NCBI RefSeq assembly: GCF_910592395.1
Contig: NC_088313.1
Coordinates: 20,290,437-20,354,436 of the forward strand
Direction of reading: 5' to 3'
Source: Lineus longissimus
Taxonomy: Eukaryota > Nemertea > Pilidiophora > Heteronemertea > Lineidae
DNA length: 64,000 nucleotides
Position 1 is the stretch's first letter. Every line of letters begins with the position of its first letter. The notes beneath the pieces were generated by a model. It made no database searches and had not been told where the DNA came from. It was given only the letters and a program-made list of their open reading frames with translations. The position numbers were made by a program, and so were the translations under genes. Shown here in pieces: positions 1 to 11,577 of the stretch.

Positions 1-87
1 TTCGCGTAGGATGTGGATGGTCGTGTGTTGTTATACAAATTCGGCTTAGTACTCAGACCACCCTACTCACTCAGTTTCTCTTTTCAG

Positions 88-809
88 TCTGTCACGATAA
101 CAATGGCGGTTGTGCTAGATGGGCAAGCAGCGGTGCCTGTCGCTCAAATCCTGGCTACATGTACCTTAATTGTAAACGCACATGTGGTTTATGTGATCCA
201 GGTAAGTTAGCTGAGATCCTCCCAAAGATATACTTCTTAAATGATAGAAGTAGTGACTACTACACGAAATCAATGAGACCCCATTAACTGAAGAAGTTGT
301 CAATGCAACTTGATTTTCTTTCTGATTCGCAATACTCTAACGCTACATGTATCTAACTGTATAACCACCAATACTCTTACGCTACAAGTATTTAACTGTA
401 TAACCACCAATACTCTTACGCTACAAGTATTTAACTGTATAACCACCAATACTCTTACGCTACAAGTATTTAACTGTATAACCACTACACTACTTCTGTT
501 CCTTCGACATCGAAACACCTCGGCTGATAAATTAGACAACCACAGCGGCTATTGGTCAACTGAAGATTGCTGCACCGGAGACTCCAGCGGTTGTGTCTAG
601 AGCGATATTGAGACGTTTCAATACCCAGTGAGATAGAAGTTGGCGACGGCTACTTTCGTCTTTTTGCTCATGCGTCCTTTTCATTTTCAGCAAACTGCGT
701 GGATAAGAACCCTCTGTGTTCCACCTGGGCCCGCACGTCTGGTTACTGTACCATCAACCACACATACATGATGCCGAATTGTCCAAGAGCGTGTGGAGTG
801 TGTTCTTAG
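88..809 (+). CDS. Secreted protein with tandem ShKT domains (3' part of gene)
   Basis: Two coding exons are visible, 88-201 and 691-809 (stop TAG 807-809). Exon 88-201 follows a TTTTCAG acceptor, ends at a GTAAGT donor and encodes a six-cysteine ShKT domain running from CHDNNGGC to CKRTCGLC. Exon 691-809 follows TTTTCAG and encodes a second ShKT domain, from CVDKNPLC to CPRACGVCS, then the stop. Both domains end in the typical CxxxCxxC. One carried base (G201) plus two (691-692) keeps the frame, so one domain per exon is joined by a phase-1 intron. ShKT domains occur in secreted metalloproteases, tyrosinases and cysteine-rich extracellular proteins of invertebrates; the catalytic part, if any, lies upstream outside the window. 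Whether this is an enzyme tail or a pure ShKT protein cannot be decided here. Confidence 0.85.
331..486. repeat. 39-bp tandem repeat, four copies, in ShKT intron
   Basis: Four head-to-tail copies begin at 331, 370, 409 and 448, each 39 bp and starting AATACTCT. The first copy differs from the others at a few positions and the last three are nearly identical. The repeat sits in the intron between the two ShKT exons. Reading frames through it in both directions come from the period being a multiple of three and are not genes. Confidence 0.95.
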
Positions 810-1374
810 ATGTCCAATAGAACCCTGGCCAACCGATGTTCACTTGCTGTCTCCCCTGGTTTAGCCAGCTTTACGCGTCCATGCACACAACTCGCATAAC
901 TTCCATCAAATCGCAAAGAGGAGTCTTTAATGGCTCGCGGCCGGCATGGGGAAGGTTATAGAACCTATCTCGAAGCAACTCGTTGATACCCACTTGTAGA
1001 TAATAAATTTGGAAGGTATATTCTTGTGAAAACGAATTATATGATAATCATGCAAGCTTCGACTATTTTATTATGTGGGGTATCCACCTTGATGGTGACT
1101 TGGTTGGCGACGGTTTACAATAGGGTGTGGTCAGTCCGATTGTTCAAAACAAGTTGTGTCATGAAGTTGGTGCAAACTTTCATTAGGCGTTAACTTAACT
1201 ATCGTCTTTAGTCAGCAGTTTATTAGACTGAGCGCAAGTTAGGCTTATAGTGACCAACTCGTTTTAAACAACCGGGCCTAGGTCCTGACACACAAGTTCA
1301 TCTTGCAATGCGACTATTGTCCCAATGAACACAAAAAGGTGAAATTGAACCATGTATTAAACAATAAAAGACTT
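810..1374. other. Convergent 3' flanks of the ShKT and SLC16 genes
   Basis: No coding sequence is seen. An AATAAA at 1002-1007 (+) could be the polyadenylation signal of the ShKT gene. TTTATT at 1219-1224, which is AATAAA on the minus strand, could serve the SLC16 gene. Confidence 0.5.
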
Positions 1375-3388
1375 TTAATCTATAACTATTTTGTGCGTTA
1401 GCTTTCTTCGCATGTAAAAGTACATTGGTATATTCAACAAACCGCCAATAAAGGCTAAGGCACTTGCAACAGAAAATGCAACCTGGTAGTCACCGGTAGA
1501 GTCGTATAAAAACCCTGCTAAAGACGGTCCCAGTAACCCTCCCAGTCCGTTACCGGTGACGATGAACCCAAAGGCACTGTTGAGACGCTCAAGGCCAAAA
1601 AATGTCACAACACATAAGGTATAGCTATACGCCAACAGTCCAAACATCAACCCGAATCCCACTGAGACTAGAATAAGAACCCATAGTTGGTTGTGATGGA
1701 AGGCCAGTACTAAATGAGCAACAGCCATGCCAGTTATGGCTGTTCCTAAGGCAATACTGGTGTTATATTTGAAGAACTGAAAGACCACCCCGATAAATAG
1801 TCTGGCGGCGAGTGAGGCAATGCCAGTCAGGAACAACAATAGTGCTCCTTGCTCTATACTGAATCCATATGTCACAACCCTGTGGGGACAAATGGTGAAA
1901 AATATTGACGCGCTTATACCGTAAGTGAACAAGATAAAAATCAGCAAAATAAACGTCCATTTTCTGAACAATCTCAAGTGAAGAGTGGTCTTTGGTTGTT
2001 CTGTCCTTGCTCTAAATGTCTTCAGGCGTTCGTTGGGTCTCAACAGGGCGCCGACAACACAGCCTTGAAAAGATATCCCAGCTAGCAATACCATGGCTCC
2101 CCTCCACGAGTATGTTTCGATAAAATGTTCGATCATCAGTGGAAATACCAAGTAGCCGACGCCAGCACCTGACGTCATTATCCCCACTGCCAGATTGCGG
2201 TATTTCTTGAAATAGAAGTTAACCATGATGCTGGTTGTGAAAGTCATCATTGAGACACCGGTTCCTGAAAGAAATCGAAGTGAAACGTCAGGAACCTGTT
2301 TTAGTGATGACATATGGCCGTGGGGAGGAGGATGTCAAGGACTTTTGGTGACCCCTTCGGCCTTTGTATCACAGTGAGGTCTTCATTCAGTAGCAGTCAC
2401 GAAAAAGCTAATTTCGTGTCTCTATGAGTGTGCTTAACTCGATCAGCCCTTCCCGTATGTGGACGTTCAGCGATAATCGAACAGGTTTCCCGTTCTGTGA
2501 CGCTTTGCTATCCTCCGCCCGCCACATAGCTGGGCAACGATTTCCTCATAGTGCACTTTTTGAGCCAATCAAGCTGTCTATTAGGAAAGAAGCTAACCGG
2601 TCATAACGCCGTAGGAGAAATAGAGAAGGCCAAGATTCGGTGAGAATGCGCTGATGATGTAACCTGATGTTGTCAACAAACTTCCTATCATGCAGGTCAT
2701 CCTGTGGCCGAGGCGGTTGGCTAAAGTACCGGACACCACACCTGAAGTTAGACAGAGGAAGTTGGAAGCACCTGGTAAGAGCTTCGAGCCTAATCTATCG
2801 AAACAGTTGGACGCACAGCCCGGCCTCAACATGCTGAGACTTTCATATCGTCAGATGAACACGCAAGGACGGGGACGTTTGCCTATAAATGTACTTGTAC
2901 CCATATACATGTATATAAACACACTTTCCTCATCACAAGTATGGGTTATATCTAATCTATACTTGTTGTGTACTTACTATGTGCGTACGCGTAGACGGGG
3001 CTGACTTACCCATGCCTTGCATCAGCCCATAGCAAACAGAACCAACAAGAGCCGTCTCCATCTTGGTCCCGCCGAACTGTTCCAGGAGGACGACGTTGAA
3101 CAGACCATAGCTGAGTCCCAGAGGGAACATGAACTGTCCGGCGAAACAGGCGACACATACCACCCAGCCGTATCCACCACGGTCAAAGGCGTTGTCGTCA
3201 GCATCTGTCCGCTGTTTTCCTTCATAATTTAAAAGAGAACCAGGAACTGTTACGTCATCTTCTGGCGGGACAAAGTCACATCCAAGTCGTGTATCCGGCG
3301 CATACTCAAAGATAGATGCATCTGTCTTCCCGGAAGACTGGAGCAGTTTGGAAGACGTGTCTTCCTTCGAACAACCCGAAGGATTCAT
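1375..3388 (-). CDS. Monocarboxylate-transporter family protein (SLC16/MCT)
   Basis: Three coding exons on the minus strand: 3388-3010, 2771-2598 and 2264-1375. They sum to 1443 bp, giving 480 aa. The first intron has standard GTAAGT/CAG ends; the second uses a weaker GTTAGC donor. After a roughly 70-residue cytoplasmic leader, the protein carries the MCT signature GGYGWVV at the start of TM1 and the TM5 signature YFKKYRNLAVG; about 12 hydrophobic segments follow with the usual loop after TM6. MCTs are plasma-membrane major-facilitator carriers for lactate, pyruvate, ketone bodies, aromatic amino acids, thyroid hormone or creatine. The substrate cannot be assigned from sequence, and it looks closer to the orphan MCT14/13/9-type group than to MCT1-4. 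The ATG at 3388-3386 is the first in frame and gives a family-sized protein. Confidence 0.9.
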
Positions 3389-4955
3389 GCTTTAGGTTGC
3401 TATCAGCTGTAATTGGTAAAATAAAAACGTGTGCATCATAAACTGTCGAAAAATATGGGACGGGGCAGAGCACGTTGGCCCTAAGTTGTCCTACACACCA
3501 CCATGAAGTGAAAAAGGATAATGTTAAGAAGAATTCACCAACGTATGGCAGAACGTCTGAGAATTGAGAGAGGAGGGCCGACAAGCGAAGGGCCATCAGG
3601 AGGAAGGTATCAGACAGTGCCAATATTCTGGCGTGAACCAACTCAAAGCGGGTATGTAGACCGACTGTTGGGGAGCCCCGTATATGAGCACTTACCTGGA
3701 AGTCAGGTGTGGCCTGCGTTCATTTCGAAGACACTGACAGATGTACTATTCATCAGTGCACGAACCCATGTAAATGTAGTTCAGTAGTCCACAGATGATT
3801 TATTGGTATACCGCACAGATGTCGGTATCTAATCAAAGTTTTTACACGGGGTCTCATTGGGTTGTTTACTGGCGCCATTTTCAAAACAGCACTTCAATCC
3901 GAATGAAAACCGGGTAAATGGGGATTTCACTAACGAACTATTGAAGTGAGTGTCACGATTGGCTCCAAAGGCAGACCATTGGTGACCCGAATCATTCCTC
4001 CTTCGTAAAGAGTCTGGGACGACTTTCATGCCCAGAACAATTCCACTAACATGACCGACAGTGTGACATTTAAACGTCTTGGGGTCCGATGTTCCGGGTG
4101 CAAGGATTGATCATGACCAACACCACAATATACCGTTATAACGATGTACTCTTGTCTCGCGTCAGTGGTGGACTTTGGGGAACAACCCATCTTGAAGACC
4201 GTTCAGTGCTTGCTCTGAGCGATGGGATATTGGGGGAACAACCCTTCTTGAAGACAGACAAGTGTCAGCTCTGCAAAATGGTCGGGGAGCCATTGTGGCT
4301 GCCAATGCAATGACATGCAAAATCCTCGTCCCCAGAGGTTGTGAGGGCTCCTGGCTGAGTTTACTGTAGTGTCTTGTTTTGTACGTCTCTTTGACTCTGT
4401 GGGGCCCAATAGGCACATTTAAAGTTGAGAAAATAATCTGAATTTAGATTAATCCCCATTAGATGGAATACCTGTGCAATGAGTTCACAGATTGTCCCAG
4501 AAAGAAAGCGTAACTTGACCAAAATGGTGTTTCCTCTTGTTCCTCCTCCCCGAGTCCCTCACTCATCTGTCCATCAAAAAGCCCCAAGGAACAACACCTG
4601 GATCCTGATAATCAATTAACATACATGCAGGCTATCTATATCACATTTTATTACTTGCATAACAAAAGCACTTACCATGATAACAGAAATATATGAATAT
4701 GACACAAACTAAGTACATCCGTCACCACAGAATAACTGCTACAATTCATTACAAGGATGAGTTTGATGTCAAGCAATACAAATCTTTTTGTAGGCAACAA
4801 ACTCTATATGACGTTTCCCTCTGCCAACACTGTCTTCTCCTCCCCAATCATAACAACAAATATGTGTCATTTACGGGCTATAACAACAGAATATACAGAT
4901 AGACATATCTACATGCTAGTCAAGATATGGCTTCTAAAACCTCCCTGCTGACACT
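3389..4955. other. Intergenic: SLC16 5' side and TAPT1 3' UTR
   Basis: No gene is supported. 4160-4262 holds part of a dispersed repeat (see separate entry). TTTATT at 4647-4652 (AATAAA on the minus strand), about 300 bp past the TAPT1 stop, is a good polyadenylation-signal candidate for TAPT1. Confidence 0.5.
4165..4262 (-). repeat. Short dispersed repeat, copy 1
   Basis: Read on the minus strand, this stretch contains two imperfect copies of a module built on CTTCAAGAWGGGTTGTTCCCC followed by a CATCGCYCAGAGC-like tail. The same module appears on the plus strand at about 29028-29092. The family is not identified. Confidence 0.6.
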
Positions 4956-7900
4956 CTACACAATCCTATTACTACACATAGAGTATCTGTCAATGTCAGA
5001 AAGAGGAGGTTTATCCTCAGTAAAGCTACTATTAACGTCACCATGACTACGAGTCTCGGCATTTTCCGCCTTCTTCTCTTTCTTATCCTCTTCACGTTTC
5101 TCCTCCTTTTTGTCCATTTCCTGTTTGAACTCTGTGAACTCATTGTTTATGCCCATCCCGCTGATATTAACAGAACTATCAGAAAACAGGATCGGTTTAG
5201 AAAGGATGGAGTCTTGGCGTATACATAAATTAGGACTTAAACTAGGACTCAATGGGATCGGAGGGGCATCTTCCTTTGTTGTTGTCGGGATTTTCACATC
5301 TGAACTGCTGCGTTTATGAGTACGTTTTTTCTTCCGTGTGGGGAAAGTGTCTGTAGCGATACTGAATCTCCTAATTTGGATCAGGTCCGATGAAGTACGT
5401 GATTTTTCTTGCTCTTTTTCCTTCTCACTCATCTCTTCTCTTGATTTTCTGTATTCATTGATGTGGTCGCTTGCCAACCCAAGCAGGAGGATACTGTTAA
5501 GTATTTTGAGAAATACCAGGCTGAAAATGGAAGTTCGTCCATATATAATATAAAGGAAAAAATGCCACTTTGGCCAGGGTACATTGTAGTTCCTTGTGAA
5601 ATAGGCTGTCAGAAAAGTGATATTCTAAGCTTACCATAAATAGCCCAGGAAACATAAGAATATGCCCAGGTAACCATGAACTTTTAGGGACTGACACACG
5701 ATCTTGAACAAGAGGCAACCAAGGGGCAACGGTGTGAAGCCCATTCTTCGTGACACAAGATCTGAATGGTCAGAAAATGCCTGAAAGAAAGAAAGAATGA
5801 AAATTATCTCAACTTCGTAGGTAAGTATACATGGATTTTTAGCCTAATAATTCTGGGTTAGGGAAATTGTGATACATCCCACTGGAGTATACTGTTGTAT
5901 GATACCTGTCCATGCTTAAGACGGTCCTTTTCTGAGATAACCCATGTAATCATTTTCTGTATCTACAGTCTGACCCCACATCACCGAAGCATTTGTAAAA
6001 CTTACATCTTTCTGTCTACTAATAGCTGTATCATATGCCAGGCTGATTGTATACTCTTTATAAACCTAGCAAAAAAAGAGAGAAAATGTGGTACACAAGG
6101 CTGAGAGGAGTTTTTGGGTGTTTAATTTGATGGTGAATTCCGCCTTTTTTCTCTTGTGTCAGATCTTTTGGTTGTTTTGGTTTTGAGAAAAGCCTTTTTC
6201 GATCTCATGTGAAGGTAGTCAATGAAAGGAAATCAATCTCTAGCTGTTGTCAAGTGAAAAAATGACTTAGCTATAGCAACTAACTGCCTCTCTTTCCGAC
6301 TATCACTCCTCAACTTACATCTGAAGAAATGTCGTTGAACTTGACGATGAAGGCATGCTTCAGCCAATCGACCAACACTTCTGATATAAGCACCATTACG
6401 ATATCAGGAACTAACTGCCATAGATGGTCTGAAAGGACAAAATATCATAAATACAACTCACTTACACTCTCCGCAAAACAGAGCTTCTTAACAATAAGCA
6501 GCTATAAGGATACGTAACCTTTGAAGTTGAGCCTACATGAATATTATCACTTAAATTTCATTGGTCATGGAAAAGCCAGCGACCAATCAAGAACAGGGTT
6601 ACAAACTGACAACTGATGTCAGCTAACGAGGATATTGTCAGTGCCTCTAGTTTGACAAGTCTGTCAAAATATTATGGCTTACCAATGTTCCAGGAGAATT
6701 CTGTCATGTTCCTTATCAGTACTATGAATAGCAGAATGAGATAATGAAAGCGTTCTCTCACGTCGCTACAAGACATCTGGAACAGATTGTTCTTTGCAAA
6801 CTTCTTGAACACACTTCCCTTGATCTCAACAAACTGGAAAGGGGAGAAAATACGATAAGAGGGCCTAAAATCGAACCACAAACAAACAATAGAGTGCTCT
6901 ACAGCAGATCAAATATGAAAGATGCAAATCATATTTTTGGTAAGATATTCTAAAGACTCCTTGGAGTCGTTCCTGAGGAAGATTAGGCAAATACATGTAG
7001 ATACAAATTGTGCCTACATGTAACTGTAGTGGTATACTCACAGAATATGAGCGCAGAATAATGATAAGAATACTTACATTATTTGACATCATGATTGTAA
7101 GCAAGGCTTTATTATGAGAGTTGAAGGCAACATTGAGACATATGGCTTGGAACAGGACCAGGATGGCGTGAAGAACTGGGTCAACTTGGTCAAGGAAAAT
7201 GCAGCAGAAATTCAAAGCAATAATGGCATATAATTCTTCTCCCTAACACACAGACATCAACCCACAGACCAGTTTTCATCCCTTGAGCACATGCACATGT
7301 ACATGTAGAGTGGACAGAAAGGATACAGACATAGAAGATGGCTAGAATCAAGTGTGGAATCACACCAATATGTTCACGTTTTCTATCTCGTGGTTCAGCT
7401 GCTGTCCAAAAGAGGGAGTCAAGGATGTCCTGTCCAAATGATGCGAACAATTTGTCTGCTATCTGAAAAAGATGCCAGGACAAATAATGACAGTGGAAAA
7501 TTATGCCGGTAATGGTTTAAAGGGGGACAATAGGCAGAGAATAAGGGCAAAGAGCAAACAAATATAGGTCTGCAGGCATCGCAGTTCTCTGCAACTAAAC
7601 CAGGGAAAGCTGCAGAATGAAAACTCTACAGTGATTAGGGCTGGAACCTATATTATAACTTTTTAGATAGCCTCTATGATAGTGGGGTCAAAAGAGCCTC
7701 CTTACCTCCAGCATGTTGAAGAAAATGTAGAGTTTGATGATAGCTTGTCCCCTGATGATATGGTACAACATGGAAGTGTCAACATAATGCATCATCAAAC
7801 AGCACATAATCATCACAATACTCTTAAGTACATCACATATCTGGGCATGGTCGAGGATACGCCTTGAACTAGAAAGTAAAGAACACAAGGTCAGTGTGCA

Positions 7901-8761
7901 TCAAGTCACATAAAAAGGCATTTCTTGTCAAGGGTAACATCACAAATAAACAGAAGGTATGGTACTGCAGAGGATTTTGACCATCTCCATACCTGTGAAA
8001 ACAGACAGTGAAGCGGAGAGGCAAGAATTAGGAGACTTACCCAGCCTTTATGAATCCGCACGGATGGGTGAACACCTGAAGTAATGCCAGGATGAATCTG
8101 AGAGGCAGGAATGTAAAGATGAAGAGGAAAGCATCGGTGCACTGGAACAATCCAAACATGATGAACTGCAAGGGAAATAGAATAGAACATCATGACTCGA
8201 CGATCTTTGAGAACTGAAATGAGGAAATCTCTACTGTTCAGGCAATACAGAGCTGACTGACAAGACACCCGTCCTCAGACAGACAAGGGTTGAATGGGAC
8301 TATTTCTGATTTAAACAAGGCCAAAGAAGATGTTACACCAAAACTAACTAAGTCTCACCGATTCCATCTCCCGTGGGATCTGCATAAATGTGTACACCCT
8401 TTTCCTCTTCTCTGCATATTTGGCTTTGTCATTCTCAAGAAAGTAACCTCGGGTCAACTCAGACATGAAGTACTGGTACAGGGAAATATCTGAAACAGAA
8501 CAATTCAACTCATTACACCTACAATATTTCCCTTATTTTGTATCTCTGTCAAAAGGACAAAACTAAATTATTGGTCTTTATTGTTCGTGGTGACCGAGCC
8601 TCGAGGTTACTTTATATGTCAGATTTCTTACGTGGTCTTTCGCCATCCTCCTCGTCATCTTCCGATGTACAGGAGCTACAAGAACTGATTGTTCTGAGTC
8701 GTCTCCTGACATAACTCCCATCGCCGTGCTTCGAACCAATTGTTTCAACCTTTTCTGTCAT
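4956..8761 (-). CDS. TAPT1: TAPT1, transmembrane anterior-posterior transformation protein 1
   Basis: Eleven coding exons on the minus strand: 8761-8632, 8489-8359, 8165-8041, 7868-7706, 7462-7327, 7175-7078, 6833-6683, 6428-6319, 6065-6006, 5780-5635 and 5520-4956. All have GT-AG introns with compatible phases. The total of 1815 bp encodes 604 aa; human TAPT1 is 567. Family blocks are clear: ELTRGYFLE in exon 2, RRILDHAQICD then YHIIRGQ in exon 4, FGQDILDSLFWTA in exon 5, LNVAFNSHNK in exon 6, FVEIKGSVFKKF in exon 7, RRMGFTPLPL in exon 10. The variable hydrophilic tail ends in a conserved IDRYSMCSNR-like terminus. TAPT1 (Pfam DUF747 family, yeast Emp65 relative) is a multi-pass ER/ciliary-base membrane protein; human mutations cause a skeletal ciliopathy. 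The ATG at 8761 follows an acceptor at 8781, so the first coding exon begins with a short 5' UTR part. Confidence 0.96.
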
Positions 8762-9378
8762 CTTGACTTCATTCTTAGCTCTGAAAGGTAGAGAACAAAA
8801 CAATAAAACAGACACTCAGTTTGCCATCAATATCATGGTGCATGATTAACACAAAACACACTACTGCTGAATTTTAAGTGGTTGAAAAAGACGAAATTAT
8901 GATCATTAGACCTGACAAATATCCAGAATTAAAAATAAGTAGGGGCCGAAGCCTATTTTAACTATCGAATTCTAGGGTCAACATTATCAAATAGCCTAAT
9001 CAATTGTGTTGGCCTGATACTGATAGTGATAACCCCAAACTGCATGCAGACTGATAACCCCAAAATCAAAAGATGTCTTGCCATCAGGTCATCGAGGCAA
9101 TGTAGGGTCACACGAGATAATTTGTCAGGCTATAGAGTCGACTATCTAGGCCTACTCTATACTACATGTACTGGACCAGTCTAATACGAATAGACTGAGA
9201 CTGGGTCTGGATTTCTTGCTCTCTCTTCCTCTTCCGTCGTCTGAACCAATTCTTCCGTATCAGGGAGAATCGATATAACTATAACCGAACAGATCATGAT
9301 ATACATTTCATATGACTAACAAAATATGGTTTAAAGGCGTAAATTTTAAGGAAGAATTTACAAAAAACGAAAAATCCA

Positions 9379-9480
9379 CTTACACGAAATGGCGAAAAGC
9401 TACTTACAAACGTACCAGAAGTTGTTTGCGTTGTAGTCGCTCAAAGACGTCGACGTCCGTTATTGCCGGGCTTGCGAAAA
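9379..9480 (-). promoter_or_regulatory. Probable TAPT1 5' UTR exon with donor at 9407
   Basis: On the minus strand a GTAAGT donor (9407-9402) lies about 625 bp upstream of the TAPT1 first coding exon acceptor. The sequence before it has no in-frame ATG, fitting a non-coding first exon. The 5' limit is unknown; coordinates are approximate. Confidence 0.4.
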
Positions 9481-9659
9481 TAAAAATCGGGACAGACTGT
9501 CTCTGATGTGCGGTGACAAAGGAAAATGACAAACTTGATGCGAATTTGAGGCAAAATGTGCTAATTACAAGAAATTCAAAATAGTATATGACAGGTTCTG
9601 ATAAGACATCATTAAGAGGACACCTTAGAGCATGGAGGTAATATGTAAAGTCAAGGACT

Positions 9660-9900
9660 TAGTGAGCCCCCCTTTAGGTCGGGGGAGCTCCCCCGAACCC
9701 CCCTACGAGCATATGTTAAGTGCAAGCTCTAACAACTACAGCTGTTACAATGGGGGGGACACCCCCCAAACCCCCCTCCGTCGACATAGGTTTTTACCAG
9801 TGCGTTGGGGGGAAGCTCCCCCCAAACCCCCCCGGTGGACAGTCAACTAGCCCTTCTGTGTCATACTGCTGGAGGGGGGGGGTGCGATGGGACCATCCAT
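9660..9900. repeat. G/C-run hairpin blocks
   Basis: Three successive blocks, near 9666-9710, 9750-9786 and 9804-9841, consist of a run of 5-8 G, a short spacer (AGCT, ACA or AAGCT), a run of C, AAA or GAA, and a further run of C. A fourth G run lies at 9873-9881. Each block can form a G/C stem or a quadruplex. A related inverted stretch (CCTAAAGGGGGGCTTA) occurs at 10688-10703, so the blocks could mark one end of an unrecognised element. Confidence 0.7.
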
Positions 9901-11577
9901 ATAGTTCCTTCCGACACATTTTTGTTTTGGTAATGTAATACATTGTGATTGTCCTTATTCACGGGAATCGGGCGTTTCCAGTGATATACGACACTTAAAT
10001 GGATTGTCCTCGTGCATTCACTTTGGAAACGCATTTTAAAATAGATGTTACGTCCTGTTAATGGGGCACGTCATCATCGCGTACATTTGGGAAAAACTCC
10101 CTAACGAGACCGGAGCAGACGGCTGAAAGTAGTTTAATTATTGGCCGCTAGGGTTCAGAATGTCGCTCACCCGAATTTTTCACTCAACTTTTGCTAAATA
10201 GAGCTAGTTCTAGTTTGTAATTCATTTTGATACTTCAGATTTGGGCAGTTGACCAATATAACTTAGTCGTCAGTGTGGTTTTAAGCAGGGAAAACGTATT
10301 TGTTTTTCTTAAAGTGCCTTTTTGGACGGGTGTGTGCGATTGTTTTGTTTTTATGTCACGTGACCTCGATCATGTCGACACAAAATTGAAATAAACCACC
10401 CTTTTCTGTCATTATTTAGGACGGATATTTCTCTGATAAAAATATTAATATAATTGGCCAATTTCTTAGGCATATGATGTAGCGAATTCCCATGAAGATT
10501 TAAATTAATTTCAACCAATGGGATAGCAACCACCACCGGAAGATCGCGGAGAAATCGGTAAACTCAACGGAGTTAATTCAGAAAAATACCAAAAAAAATT
10601 GTTTGTAGGATATACAATCTCTCTTTATTTCTCATCATTCATTTACATTATCTACTCCCGCACACACGTGTATCTTAAGAGCCCCTCCTAAAGGGGGGCT
10701 TATAAATTAGAGGACAATCAATGAAGAACATGAAGTCGTAACTTATTTCACTGTCATTTATTGACATTCTGATTTCTGACATCATAATTCTAACTGCACA
10801 GTACATTGTACATGGAATATATCAGGTGGAAGTCAATTTTGGTTCCAATACCTGCATGGAGAATGGCCAGATTGAACTCTTACAGTCATGAGAAGAGTAA
10901 CCTTCTTATGGACTATCCAGAGGTATTCCCTCCGCGTAGCCATTGCTGGCACCAATAGTGTAAGGGCCTACATTGTCACTGTTCTTTATTATTTTCAATA
11001 TACATGTTCATCTATTCCTTCTCTCATTGATCAATGTTAAGTACTGAACTAATGAAGTAAATCACTTATTCAAATGGACAGCTGGCCGGGTGTGCCAGAC
11101 TGAAGATGATATAAATGTACTGACCTTATAGCTTATTCATGTAGGACCATATCAACACTGATCAGAGACGAGACACCAATAACATTCACAGCACCGTCAT
11201 AATAATGCTTCATTGGCAACAAAAATATACGAAATCGCCACTACCCCCCTGGAGCCATTACCAACCCTTTTCTTTAAATACTGACTCATATTTACAACTA
11301 CATTGTATTAAAGATCTTGAGAGAACCACAGACAACCAAAATACTGGATAATCAAAATAGTTCTGCAACCACTACTCATTCGAGTCAATGAAGTATTTTT
11401 GAACTCCAGATTTTGTCAAGGACTGCAAGAAGATTTTGAATGATAGACTATTTAAGTGGTTATTCAGTATTTGCATTACCCAATAAACTTCTTAGACAGA
11501 CACAATGAAGACAACAATGATACATGTAAAACATTCACTATGTATAATTTAAATCCATCAAAAGTTTATAATTGACT
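9901..11577. other. Intergenic between TAPT1 promoter and WDR11 3' end
   Basis: No coding region is seen. It includes the presumed WDR11 3' UTR. TTTATT occurrences at 10985-10990 and 10757-10762 are minus-strand AATAAA candidates for WDR11 polyadenylation. Confidence 0.5.

Noticed and set aside
310-600. Overlapping frames on both strands in the 39-bp tandem repeat
   Set aside because: They result from a repeat period divisible by three and lie in an intron.
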